Shown here: positions 40,084 to 49,109 of the stretch, one piece after another
Layout: every line of letters begins with the position of its first letter
How positions within the stretch are numbered: position 1 is the first letter of the stretch
Program-made: the position numbers and the translations under genes
Notes under the pieces: model-generated
What the model was told of the DNA's origin: nothing
What the model saw: only the letters and a program-made list of their open reading frames with translations
Database searches by the model: none
Source of the DNA: Planctobacterium marinum
GTDB lineage: Bacteria; Pseudomonadota; Gammaproteobacteria; Enterobacterales; Alteromonadaceae
Assembly (NCBI RefSeq): GCF_020687805.1
Contig: NZ_JAJEWQ010000005.1
Location: forward strand, 124,001 to 188,000
Direction: 5' to 3'
DNA length: 64,000 nt

Positions 40084-41625
40084 ATGCTCTCAGGTAAGCC
40101 GCAGGCCAGCTTTTCTGCGAAATCAGTTTTAATTGTGGATCCGGCCGATAATATTCGTGCCACCATCGCATCGATGCTCAAACAATTGGGGTTTGTTCAT
40201 ATCCAGCAGGCCGCCAAGTTGAGCCATGCCAATGAAATCCTCGGAAAGAAACCAGTGGATATCATCATATGTGAACAACACCCCCCTGAAGTGGACGGAT
40301 TGGGATTACTCAGAAGAGTCCGCAACAGTGACAACATGGCCAATTGTGCATTTGTGATGATTTCCGCGTCGTTAGATCAATCTACCGTTGTTAACGCCGT
40401 AAAATCTGGCATATCAGAGTTTATCGTTAAGCCTTTTTCACTGAAAACCTTCAGTGAGCGTCTGCAACGCGCGATCGCCTTACCGATAAAACACCAAAAT
40501 GCCGCGGTAAAAACAGCTCACCACACTCAAACGGAACCGGAAAACCTGGAAACCACCAGTATTTTAGTGGTGGATGACGTGCCGGATAACATAAAAGTTG
40601 TCACCGAAGTAATACGACATGATTATCAGGTTAAAGCCGCCACCAGTGGCGAAAAGGCATTAAAAATTTGCCTATCTGACAGCCCTCCTGATGTGGTACT
40701 TCTGGATATAATGATGCCAGACATGGACGGCCTGACCGTTTGTAAGAAACTCAAGTCTCACCCTGCAACTCAACATATTACCGTCATCTTTATTTCAGCG
40801 ATGGATCAGACTGATGATGTAGTCAGAGGCTTAGAATTAGGTGCCGTGGACTATATCACTAAACCCATCAACCCGAAGATACTGGCCGCCCGGGTGAAAA
40901 ACCACGTCCGAATTGCACGTGCGGCAAAAAACCTCAGAGAGCAGGTGGATCTCATGGTGGATTACACCCAATTGCGGGCAGAGTTCGACCGGGCATTACA
41001 AAAAGACATGAAACGGCCATTTCAGGAAATATCAGACAATCTCAGAAAACTGGATGTCTATTATGATGAGCCCAAAAAAGTCAAAGAGACCACTCAGCAT
41101 TTAAGGGCAATTTGCTCCACCGCCAATGCGTATGTGGACAACCTGAATATCGTCACCCGGTTGGAAAATAAAGCGCATCAACTCAATGCTATGAACCTTA
41201 ATTTAGTGGACATGGTAAAACAAATAACGGAACAACTGAGTGAGCTACTCAGGTCTAAAAGCCAAAAATGGCAAATTGATGATGATGCCTTACTGATAAT
41301 TCAGGCAGAAGACGCCATGGTGCGCATGACACTGATGAACATTATTAAAAATGCGATTGAAGCCTCCGATGCGGGCGCAACAATAAATATCAGTTTTCAG
41401 AACCCCCCCAAAAGTGTGGTGTGTTTAGTTAATAATCCTGCGGTTGTCGCAACGCCGATGCAGGAGCGCTTTTTTGAAAAGTATGCCACCTGGAACAAAC
41501 CCGGTGGGACAGGCCTTGGCACCTATGTGGCCAAACTGCTGACCGAAGCGCAGGGCGGTGTCATTCGCTTCGACAGTACAGCTGAGGCGGGCACCACTGT
41601 GTATTTGGAATACCCCAAAAAATAA
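40084..41625 (+). CDS. receiver-receiver-HATPase signalling protein with Glu in the first receiver
   Basis: Cytoplasmic protein, 513 residues. Receiver 1 (about 14-130) has the acidic Asp19/Asp22 area and Lys116 but Glu64 (IIICEQHPPEVDG) where the phosphorylated Asp belongs. Receiver 2 (about 158-280) is complete: Asp164/Asp165, Asp208 (LLDIMMPDMDG), Lys259. The rest (about 290-513) is a histidine-kinase-like helix pair without a recognisable H-box, followed by a GHKL ATPase (NIIKNAIEASD, GGTGLGTYVAKLL). It therefore may bind ATP without transferring phosphate to a His. ATG at 40084 with an AAAGGA ribosome site. It diverges from the propeller kinase and is a plausible partner of it. Confidence 0.87.
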   Translation: MLSGKPQASFSAKSVLIVDPADNIRATIASMLKQLGFVHIQQAAKLSHANEILGKKPVDIIICEQHPPEVDGLGLLRRVRNSDNMANCAFVMISASLDQSTVVNAVKSGISEFIVKPFSLKTFSERLQRAIALPIKHQNAAVKTAHHTQTEPENLETTSILVVDDVPDNIKVVTEVIRHDYQVKAATSGEKALKICLSDSPPDVVLLDIMMPDMDGLTVCKKLKSHPATQHITVIFISAMDQTDDVVRGLELGAVDYITKPINPKILAARVKNHVRIARAAKNLREQVDLMVDYTQLRAEFDRALQKDMKRPFQEISDNLRKLDVYYDEPKKVKETTQHLRAICSTANAYVDNLNIVTRLENKAHQLNAMNLNLVDMVKQITEQLSELLRSKSQKWQIDDDALLIIQAEDAMVRMTLMNIIKNAIEASDAGATINISFQNPPKSVVCLVNNPAVVATPMQERFFEKYATWNKPGGTGLGTYVAKLLTEAQGGVIRFDSTAEAGTTVYLEYPKK

Positions 41626-41653
41626 AACACCGGAGCAAACATGCCCCGGTGTT
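41613..41653 (-). terminator. Rho-independent terminator after the subtilase gene
   Basis: Minus-strand hairpin with arms AACACCGG/CCGGTGTT and then TTTTATTTTTT. It is 56 bp past the protease stop. Its T run lies inside the last codons of the convergent receiver-ATPase gene (41613-41625), so the two genes share this space. Confidence 0.75.
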
Positions 41654-41708
41654 CTGCTACTGAAGGCTTCCCAACACATAAAAGAAGCCCGTCAGACCTT
41701 AAACGGTT

Positions 41709-43349
41709 TTATTGATAGCTGTAGTTCAGGGTAACACCGCTATAGGCTGAGTAGCCCCGAATGCCGATGTGCCAGGTACCCGCAGCAGGATTGTTGAAGG
41801 TACAGGTTTCGTTGTTGCCCGCAGTGTAAGGACGACAATCAAAGGTGCTGGTAGAAGGCTGCGCACCGAATCGCATGTACAAATCGGCATCACCTGTGCC
41901 ACCTGAAATACTCACTGTCATGGTGGTAACACCAGCAGGGATTTCCCAGGTGTAACGATCCCAGGCGCGGCGTGCACCGCTCAGGTCAGACAATGAGCCA
42001 TTTACCGGATCGACGTCACCGCCGCCGCCACCGCCACCACCAGAGCCGTCACCGTCACAGCCATAGGTGTTCAGGTAGTTGTAGGCATCTTCCGACTGCA
42101 CAATACCGTAACCGTAATAGTTATCACGGCCAGAAGCACCTTTGTCCTTAGAGGTTGCCTGCAGAGCTGAACGAATCTGATCGTCGCTACACTGAGGGAA
42201 GAAACTCCATACCAACGCTGCAACACCTACAACGTGTGGCGTTGCCATAGACGTGCCGCTCAACGTTGCATAGGTGTTCGTGGGGTAAGTGGAGTAAACA
42301 GACGAACCTGGTCCCGCCAACTCTACCTGACTATTGTACTGCGAATAACTGGCGTGATTTTCGCTGGAGCTAACAGCCGCCACCGAAATAACCGCATCAT
42401 AAGACGCCGGATAGGAGAACGTGCTGTTACCATCGTTACCCGCTGCGGCAACTAACATGATGCCCTGATCATTAAAACCTTGCATCGCATTCGATTCAGA
42501 AGTTGAAGAACTTCCACCACCTAAGCTCATGTTAACAACATTGGCACCTGCATCCGCACACTGCTGAATACCGGCAATCAGATCAGAAGCAAATGTCCAG
42601 TTACCTGAATCATTGAAAATCTTAACCGCGTGAATATCAACACCTGGGTATACACCGATAACCCCTTCGTTGTTAGACAGTGCTGCAATAGTACCGGCTA
42701 CGTGAGTACCGTGACCATTGCCATCGTTGTACCAGTTACCCACGCTGCCATTGTTGGCAGTACCAGAGGCACCGTTGTTTTGATCAGGCAGATCCGGGTG
42801 ACCCAGATTGTAACCGGTATCGATAACACAGACTTTACGCGCGCTCAGGTTATTCTGAAACAGCTGATCAGCCTGAACCATGGGGATACCATAAGGGGTG
42901 GTTTGCGCTTGCAGATAACGCTTTGGATCCACTTCAGCGGTCGCAACACTGTGATGGTTGGATACAGTATTGAAGGTTTCCTTGTCCATGTTAACAACCA
43001 TCATCTTATGGCCTTCGATGGATTTTATTGGCGTTGCACCCAGACCGCGTAAAAAGTCAGAGGCTAAGCGGGCATCCAGCTTACCTTCTCTGTCAAACAA
43101 TGAAACACCATCACCGCCTTTAATCGACTCAGCGCTACCAATTACGGCATTGTCTTTAAATACCACGATGTAACGCTGCTGCATTTCAGCAAGGTCAGGG
43201 GCACTGTTTAGTGCTATAGCACTTTTTTCAGCGGCGCTTTTCATCGGTCCTTTCGCAGCATCAAGATCTTGTGCCAGTGTGGAACTGGCAATAAGCGAGA
43301 GCGAAGAAATACCTAAACCTAGCAATATTTTATTTAGTTTAAGAGACAT
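41709..43349 (-). CDS. secreted subtilisin-like serine protease (S8) with PPC domain
   Basis: Extracellular protease, 546 residues. Signal peptide (1-26, ending LAQ), an I9-type propeptide (about 58-145, RYIVVFKDNAVIG) that assists folding and is removed, then the S8 domain (about 150-425) with Asp177 (VIDTGYNLGH), His213 (NGHGTHVAGT), oxyanion Asn305 (AAAGN) and Ser367 (SGTSMATPH). A Gly linker (about 435-444) joins a C-terminal pre-peptidase domain (about 448-545, WDRYTWEIPAG...DADLYMRFG). Such PPC domains are usually removed after secretion by the type 2 system. It diverges from the degenerate AraC-type hybrid regulator, which is the obvious candidate for its control. Confidence 0.95.
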   Translation of the reverse strand: MSLKLNKILLGLGISSLSLIASSTLAQDLDAAKGPMKSAAEKSAIALNSAPDLAEMQQRYIVVFKDNAVIGSAESIKGGDGVSLFDREGKLDARLASDFLRGLGATPIKSIEGHKMMVVNMDKETFNTVSNHHSVATAEVDPKRYLQAQTTPYGIPMVQADQLFQNNLSARKVCVIDTGYNLGHPDLPDQNNGASGTANNGSVGNWYNDGNGHGTHVAGTIAALSNNEGVIGVYPGVDIHAVKIFNDSGNWTFASDLIAGIQQCADAGANVVNMSLGGGSSSTSESNAMQGFNDQGIMLVAAAGNDGNSTFSYPASYDAVISVAAVSSSENHASYSQYNSQVELAGPGSSVYSTYPTNTYATLSGTSMATPHVVGVAALVWSFFPQCSDDQIRSALQATSKDKGASGRDNYYGYGIVQSEDAYNYLNTYGCDGDGSGGGGGGGGDVDPVNGSLSDLSGARRAWDRYTWEIPAGVTTMTVSISGGTGDADLYMRFGAQPSTSTFDCRPYTAGNNETCTFNNPAAGTWHIGIRGYSAYSGVTLNYSYQ

Positions 43350-43963
43350 CTTTTATTGTTCCTGTCATTGATATTATTTGGATTTATTTCCTGTAACCCC
43401 TGACAGTCATTACTGAAACGGCGTAACGGCATCAGGTACTAGCAGGTCGCCGTTTTATTCCCCTGAGACCTCTCTGTTGCATCCCACGGTAAACCGCGAG
43501 TGTCGGAGGCTAAATTTTTGGGAAACAAAAAAACGAGTACATTTCTTACCCCATGTGCAGCAATTTTGAATGACAATAGCCACCCCTCGCATCTGGTACG
43601 ACCACAACCAGACAATCCGGAAATATCAGGTATACCATTGATAAATAATGATTTAATTAGTGTCACTTAATGTCGAAACCGGAAAATGGGTTTACTGGGC
43701 GAAGCGTCCCTCGCAAAAAGTGTTTGTAAATCATAGATTACAAATTCGTCAAAATTTGTAACTTGAAATCTTGGGCAGATTATTGTCTTATCTGGAAAAG
43801 GTTATATTTTTTACCTTTCCGTTGTACCTGGGCGCAGGATTGAAAAACAGGAAGGAGCCTTAATCAGATTCAATAGATACAGATAAAAATAACAATAAGA
43901 GTTTGCAACAATGCCATCAGAAGCCAATAGCCACCACCAGGCGTTTCAATTAACGTTTCGCGT
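43350..43963. other. 614-bp intergenic region between the protease and the AraC-type hybrid regulator
   Basis: No gene is convincing here. It holds the promoters of both divergent genes, three copies of TTTGTAA (43723-43761), and a 22-codon reading frame (43911-43979) whose stop overlaps a start codon of the regulator. A 75-residue minus-strand frame at 43439-43666 has no ribosome site or family signal and was not accepted. Confidence 0.6.
43723..43761. promoter_or_regulatory. candidate operator: three TTTGTAA sites
   Basis: TTTGTAA at 43723-43729 and its inverse TTACAAA at 43738-43744 are 8 bp apart; a third direct copy (TTTGTAA, 43755-43761) follows. Spacing and symmetry fit a protein-binding site between the two divergent genes. 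No family match is claimed. Confidence 0.4.
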
Positions 43964-45880
43964 ATGTTGTATTCGATAATGCTCAGTGTGCTGTTAAACA
44001 TCGCGCTTTACCTGCAACTTGCGTCGGGTATCCTGGAGCAGGGCAAAAACAATCTGCCTGACCGTATCACAGAAATACCCTGGTCGAAGACATTTAGCAC
44101 GGGTCTGCCAAACCAGTGGCACAGGGTATACAACGACAGCACTAACACAGCGGAATTCGCCTTAGCTAAAACCCCCGACCTCATCCATCAGGAGTCTGCT
44201 TACCCGCAAAATGTGGCATGGCTTTATGGGCTTCTGAGTTTGCTGGCCACAGGCTGTCTGCTCTTGATATTTGCCTTGTTGCGGGCCAGATTCAAAATAC
44301 GCAAAAACAAATTCAGGTTGATGCGATTTCACGCGAAGCAGGATAAGCAACAACAAGACATGGCAGAGCAAGAGGTGGTGATACAAAAACTGACCGCCAG
44401 TAACCAATTGCTCATGGAAACTCGCGATGCTTTTTTGTATGCCCTGTCTGATGATTTGAGCAACCCGCTTTCTGTGATTAAAAGCAACTACCTTGACTGG
44501 TTCCAGCAGGCCCGTTTTGATCAGGACGCACTGGAAAAAGCCCTGGCGACAGAATCCAGCATAGCAAAAATCGAACAACTCATTCAGCACGCCCAGGTGG
44601 CAACCAGCTATGTAAAAAGCACGGCCGGCGATCTGCACCCCAACGTCGACAACAGTTGCAATCTGAATCGGGCCCTGACCAGCCTGTTGCAGCATTTTCC
44701 CGACACAGAGACACAACACACTATCCGGTTTGATGCGCCTGAACAGATTCACTATATTTTGCCGGTAAAAGATCAGGTACTGTTGATTTACATCTCTTTT
44801 TACCTGCATCTGTTAGTCAAACACATTCCGGCCAGATACGGGTTACAGATCCATTTAGAAGCGCATCAGGAACAACTGGATTTGGTGGTCAGTTCCGATA
44901 TGCCAGCTGACACCATCAACCCCATACCCGATCCTGAGAGCGAATCTGGCTACTTTTTGATTGCCAGCATGGGTAAACAGCTGGAAGTCAGCACTACCCT
45001 GTTTGACAGTGCAACAGGCCCCAGCCTGCTGCGAATTCACTTTCCGGCATACATCACCCAATCAGCAGACAACGGTGGTGCCTGTGATCCTTGCCCGCCA
45101 CAGATATTTTTTGAGGCCTATCAGGAGCCGGTGTTAAACAAGCCAGGGCCAAACACTGAAAGCCCTAAATGCCTGATTTTAGATCCCTGTCCCGAAATTC
45201 AGATGTGTCTGGCACAGCTAATGAGCCAGCATTTTAACTGCAAAGGCATCTTTAACCTGCAAGCCGGACTGAACAAGATCCGTGAATGGCAACCCGACAT
45301 CATATTAATGGAGCCCATCCAAAGCAGTGGTAACGGCTTTGAGCTGCTACAGGAACTGTACAGCAGTTCGGCAGAACCCGGTGCGCCGGTGATCTTCATC
45401 ACTTCCCGGGATACCACAGCGAATCGCTTAAAGGCGCTGGATCTGAACACCCATCTGTTTTTCGGTAAACCCTTTAACAAAGAACTGTTGCTTGAGAGTG
45501 CCATCAGGCTGCAGGGCCATCAGGCCAAACGCCAACAATTTCAGGAAATCAAAGAGCATGTGCCTTTTCAGCAATCCCGGGACGCTATCTTTCTGGCCCA
45601 ACTCAACCGTTTGATTGAGACTCATATCAGCAATGCGGATTTTCGTTTTGAAGATTATTTTGAGCAGTTTGCCCTGTCCAAACGGCAGTTTTTTCGGCGG
45701 GTTAACAACCTGACTCGCTGTACCCCGAAACAGTATCTCATTCAAAAGCGCCTGGATCTGGCCCGTCACCTGCTCGGGCGCGGCTGCCTGTTACAGGAAG
45801 TCACCCGGCGTTGTGGTTTTAAGAATTCCCAAACCATGCTGAAAATATACCAGGCACACTTTGGCGAAGAGCCGGTTTGA
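43964..45880 (+). CDS. degenerate hybrid two-component regulator with AraC output (dead kinase, dead receiver)
   Basis: Protein of 638 residues resembling hybrid two-component systems (kinase, receiver and AraC DNA-binding domain in one chain). Two membrane helices (about 5-22 and 84-107) enclose a periplasmic loop of about 60 residues. The H-box region reads FLYALSDDLSNPLSVI, with Asp163 where His belongs. The ATPase region (about 265-360) lacks the N-box Asn (YISFYLHLLVKHI) and no G-box is visible. The receiver (about 402-520) has Glu450 in place of Asp (IILMEPIQSSG) while Lys502 (GKPF) is kept. The C-terminal AraC domain (about 540-635, FRFEDYFEQFALSKRQFFRRVN...VTRRCGFKNSQTMLKIY) looks intact. 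It probably regulates DNA in response to membrane signals but without phosphorelay chemistry. Confidence 0.85.
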   Translation: MLYSIMLSVLLNIALYLQLASGILEQGKNNLPDRITEIPWSKTFSTGLPNQWHRVYNDSTNTAEFALAKTPDLIHQESAYPQNVAWLYGLLSLLATGCLLLIFALLRARFKIRKNKFRLMRFHAKQDKQQQDMAEQEVVIQKLTASNQLLMETRDAFLYALSDDLSNPLSVIKSNYLDWFQQARFDQDALEKALATESSIAKIEQLIQHAQVATSYVKSTAGDLHPNVDNSCNLNRALTSLLQHFPDTETQHTIRFDAPEQIHYILPVKDQVLLIYISFYLHLLVKHIPARYGLQIHLEAHQEQLDLVVSSDMPADTINPIPDPESESGYFLIASMGKQLEVSTTLFDSATGPSLLRIHFPAYITQSADNGGACDPCPPQIFFEAYQEPVLNKPGPNTESPKCLILDPCPEIQMCLAQLMSQHFNCKGIFNLQAGLNKIREWQPDIILMEPIQSSGNGFELLQELYSSSAEPGAPVIFITSRDTTANRLKALDLNTHLFFGKPFNKELLLESAIRLQGHQAKRQQFQEIKEHVPFQQSRDAIFLAQLNRLIETHISNADFRFEDYFEQFALSKRQFFRRVNNLTRCTPKQYLIQKRLDLARHLLGRGCLLQEVTRRCGFKNSQTMLKIYQAHFGEEPV

Positions 45881-45882
45881 GG

Positions 45883-47517
45883 TTAAAGCCGATACAGTTT
45901 AAAGAAGGTTTTTAGCCAGCAGCCCGCACCCAGCGCACCGCACAGCATCGCACTCCACAGCGGTAATGTTGTGCCGGGGAGTAACGCCGCCAGCACGATG
46001 AAGGTGCCCCCTAAAATGGCATACACAATACTCTTGGTATTTTCCCGCTGCTGCACAATCTGTTGTTCATGCCAGTGTTGCTGTTTCTGCGGAAACCGCT
46101 TCACTTGCTGCAAACTGTCAAACACCAGTTCCGGCATTTCAGGTAACTTTTCGCTCCAGTATGGCAGGTTGGTTTTGACTTTGCCCAACATTGCCGACCA
46201 GCCCATTTGTTGCTTCATCCAGTTTTCTAAAAAGGGCTTAGCGGTTTGCCACAGATCCAATTGTGGGTAGAGTTGTCGACCCAGGCCTTCCACATACAGC
46301 AAGGTTTTTTGCAACAACACCAGTTGCGGTTGTACCACCATGTCAAAACGGCGTGCCGTGCTGAACAGTTGCAACAACACCTGACCAAAGGAGATTTCCG
46401 CCAGAGGTTTGTGAAAGATAGGCTCACAAACGGAACGGATCGCCATTTCAAAATCATCAATATTCGTGGTCGCCGGCACCCAGCCAGAGTCCACGTGCAA
46501 CTCTGCCACTTTGCGGTAATCCGAGTTAAAAAACGCCACAAAGTTCTCCGCCAGGTAGCGTTTGTCTTCGCGGTTCAGCGTGCCGACTATGCCAAAATCA
46601 ATGGCAATGTATTGTGGTGAAGCCGGGTTTTCTCTGGACACAAAAATATTGCCAGGATGCATATCGGCATGAAAAAAACTGTCGCGGAACACCTGAGTAA
46701 AAAAGATGTTTACGCCCCGTTCTGCCAGCAACTTCAGATCCGTATTATTGGCTTGCAACTGCTGCACATTGGCCACAGGAATACCGGAGATACGCTCCAT
46801 CACCAGCACATTCACCCGGCAGTAATCCAGGTAGATTTTCGGTACATACAACTCATCAGACTGTTCAAAATTGGTGCGCAAACGATTGCCGTTGGCAGCT
46901 TCACGGGACAAGTCCAGTTCATCAATGATGGTTTTGCGATACTCTTCTACTACCTCCACTGGCCGCAGGCGTCGGCCATCCGGTAAGGCCCGCTGAGCGA
47001 TTTTTGCCAGCACCCGCATCAATTCGATATCCGCTTCGATAGTTTTTTTGATGTCAGGCCGGGTTACTTTGATGATCACCTGTTGCCCGTCGGTTTTTAA
47101 GCGGGCCGTGTGTACCTGCGCAATAGACGCAGAAGCCAGAGGTCGGATATCGAATTCATCAAACAGTTCGTCTATGGAACCTAACTTTAAGGCTTTCTCA
47201 ATGAGTTGTTGCGCGATAGCGCCGTCAAATGGGGTTACTTTATCCTGCAACAGTGCCAATTCATCCGCCAGTTCCTGATCCAGCAAGTCTCGTCGGGTGG
47301 AAAGCATCTGGCCAAATTTGATAAAAACCGGGCCCAGCGACTCCAGCGCCAGCCGAACCCGCTCACCTTCACTTTTGCGGGGATATTGATTTTGCACCCA
47401 AAACAGCGACATTCGAACCACGGAAAAATACCAGGGGCGAAACTGCTGAGGTATGAGTTTGTCCAGTCCGTGCCTGAGCAACACACTTAAAATGGTGTAA
47501 ATTCGAAATATTCGCAC
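45883..47517 (-). CDS. ubiB: UbiB, ubiquinone biosynthesis regulatory kinase-like protein
   Basis: Atypical protein-kinase-like ATPase needed for ubiquinone synthesis, 544 residues with two C-terminal membrane helices (about 500-540). The family's KxGQ motif reads [17 protein letters not shown], the Ala-rich loop [11 protein letters not shown], followed by DMHPGN and DFGIVG metal motifs. It starts with GTG at 47517 directly after the ubiJ stop (spacing zero), so it is translationally coupled. The operon is ubiE-ubiJ-ubiB. Confidence 0.97.
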   Translation of the reverse strand: MRIFRIYTILSVLLRHGLDKLIPQQFRPWYFSVVRMSLFWVQNQYPRKSEGERVRLALESLGPVFIKFGQMLSTRRDLLDQELADELALLQDKVTPFDGAIAQQLIEKALKLGSIDELFDEFDIRPLASASIAQVHTARLKTDGQQVIIKVTRPDIKKTIEADIELMRVLAKIAQRALPDGRRLRPVEVVEEYRKTIIDELDLSREAANGNRLRTNFEQSDELYVPKIYLDYCRVNVLVMERISGIPVANVQQLQANNTDLKLLAERGVNIFFTQVFRDSFFHADMHPGNIFVSRENPASPQYIAIDFGIVGTLNREDKRYLAENFVAFFNSDYRKVAELHVDSGWVPATTNIDDFEMAIRSVCEPIFHKPLAEISFGQVLLQLFSTARRFDMVVQPQLVLLQKTLLYVEGLGRQLYPQLDLWQTAKPFLENWMKQQMGWSAMLGKVKTNLPYWSEKLPEMPELVFDSLQQVKRFPQKQQHWHEQQIVQQRENTKSIVYAILGGTFIVLAALLPGTTLPLWSAMLCGALGAGCWLKTFFKLYRL

Positions 47518-48162
47518 TTAACTGCCCTGTTCTTTTCGCTGTAATTGCTCCAGACGCCGCTGCAGTTGTTGCGTGCGTTGCTGCAACTCACTTACCTGAC
47601 TACTGAATTCATCCACCAACGGTGCCGGTGCCACCAGCCTCTTTTCTTCAATCGCCGCATCTTTAACGGTGCTGTCAAGACGTCGTTTAAAGCCTTGCAA
47701 ACCCTGCCTGACCCGATCTGCAAACTGAAATATCTCATGGGCCAGGACATCACCTGTATGACGGGATACCTGTTCTTCCCAGTCAATATCCAGCGCTTTC
47801 AGCAGGTAACTAAACTGCTGCGCAATCTGAATGTCGCCTTCCAGTAACAGCTTATCCTGCTTGATCAACTGGGTAATATTACTGATATTTTGCAGTTCCG
47901 GCAGGGTAAACAAGCTGGTCTCGAGATAGCAATCGGATTCGGAACGGGTGTGCCTGTCAGCTTCAGTCGGTTGTCGCTCTAACACCAATACATCAACCGA
48001 GGTAGAAAACACAAACAATAAATCGCCGGGAAGCTCTGCTAAGGAAACCACCAGGCGTTTACCTTTTAGCTTAGCAATGCGTTGCGCACTGGCATCATCC
48101 AGAGACAACAAGCCATTCAGCCCCTGCTCCAACAGCGCTGACACTAACTGCGGCGCTGGCAT
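47518..48162 (-). CDS. ubiJ: UbiJ, ubiquinone biosynthesis accessory factor (SCP2 domain)
   Basis: Lipid-binding accessory factor of the ubiquinone complex, 214 residues with an N-terminal SCP2 fold (about 15-120) and a C-terminal coiled-coil (about 175-213, SQVSELQQRTQQLQRRLEQL). Its start overlaps the ubiE stop by one base (TGATG). It is followed directly by ubiB. Confidence 0.92.
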   Translation of the reverse strand: MPAPQLVSALLEQGLNGLLSLDDASAQRIAKLKGKRLVVSLAELPGDLLFVFSTSVDVLVLERQPTEADRHTRSESDCYLETSLFTLPELQNISNITQLIKQDKLLLEGDIQIAQQFSYLLKALDIDWEEQVSRHTGDVLAHEIFQFADRVRQGLQGFKRRLDSTVKDAAIEEKRLVAPAPLVDEFSSQVSELQQRTQQLQRRLEQLQRKEQGS

Positions 48163-48938
48163 CAGAACTTGAACCCGCGGTGCAAGGCCACAATGCCTCC
48201 GGTGAGATTGTGATAAGTCACCTGCTCAAAGCCCACGTTTTGCATCATGCCTTTCAGGGTTTCCTGGTCCGGATGCATCCGGATAGACTCCGCCAGATAC
48301 TGGTAACTGTCAGCATCATTGGCCACCAGTTGCCCCATTTTGGGCAAAATATTAAACGAGTACCAGTCATAGAGTTTGCCAAACTGCGGATTTTCCGGTT
48401 TGGAAAATTCCAGTACCAGCAGGCGTCCACCCGGCTTTAGCACCCGGAAAATAGAAGCCAGGGCAGCGTCTTTATCAGTGACGTTGCGCAGACCAAAAGC
48501 AATTGTCACTATATCAAAGTAATTATCAGGAAAAGGTAAACATTCCGCATTTGCCTGCACCGTTTCCACATTGCCCACAATGCCTTTATCCCGCAGTTTA
48601 TCCCGGCCAACTTTAAGCATCGAGCCATTGATATCGGCTAATACCACCTTGCCGGATTCACCCACCAGGCGGGAAAACTTGGCCGTCAGGTCGCCGGTGC
48701 CACCGGCCAGATCCAGCACCTTCTGTCCACTGCGCACGCCACTGCAATCTATGGTAAAGCGTTTCCACAAGCGATGAATGCCCATCGACATAAAATCATT
48801 CATCATGTCGTATTTAGCCGCAACAGAATGAAACACATCAGCCACCATATTGACCTTTTCATTTTTTTCTACCTGCTTGTAGCCGAAGTGGGTTTTATCT
48901 TGTGCTGATGGATGCTTTTCTTCAGTGTGTTGTGTCAC
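48162..48938 (-). CDS. ubiE: UbiE/MenG C-methyltransferase
   Basis: SAM-dependent methyltransferase of ubiquinone and menaquinone synthesis, 258 residues. The family motifs [20 protein letters not shown] (about 36-55), [15 protein letters not shown] (SAM loop) and FGLRNVTDK are present. The first gene of the ubiE-ubiJ-ubiB operon. The 171-bp gap upstream separates it from the divergent orphan response regulator. Confidence 0.97.
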   Translation of the reverse strand: MTQHTEEKHPSAQDKTHFGYKQVEKNEKVNMVADVFHSVAAKYDMMNDFMSMGIHRLWKRFTIDCSGVRSGQKVLDLAGGTGDLTAKFSRLVGESGKVVLADINGSMLKVGRDKLRDKGIVGNVETVQANAECLPFPDNYFDIVTIAFGLRNVTDKDAALASIFRVLKPGGRLLVLEFSKPENPQFGKLYDWYSFNILPKMGQLVANDADSYQYLAESIRMHPDQETLKGMMQNVGFEQVTYHNLTGGIVALHRGFKF

Positions 48939-49109
48939 TTGTTTACCTTAAAATTTTGCTGCTTTGTCTGCCGGAGAACATTTTACCAGAGATTAACGCA
49001 ACAGCGCATTGATTAAAATAACTCAAAATTTTAGACCTTTGTCTAATTGCTCCGCGCTGATTAAGGTTCACAATGGAAATTTTGCGTGCACCCAAAACAG
49101 GGAGTGGTT

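Noticed and set aside
39788-40171. N-terminal extension of the propeller kinase frame to 40171
   Set aside because: It overlaps the start of the divergent receiver-ATPase gene by 88 bp and adds about 128 residues unlike any signal peptide or sensor domain. The ATG at 39787 begins a hydrophobic export segment.
43439-43666. 75-residue minus-strand frame upstream of the protease
   Set aside because: No ribosome site, no family signal, poor composition; it lies in a divergent promoter region.
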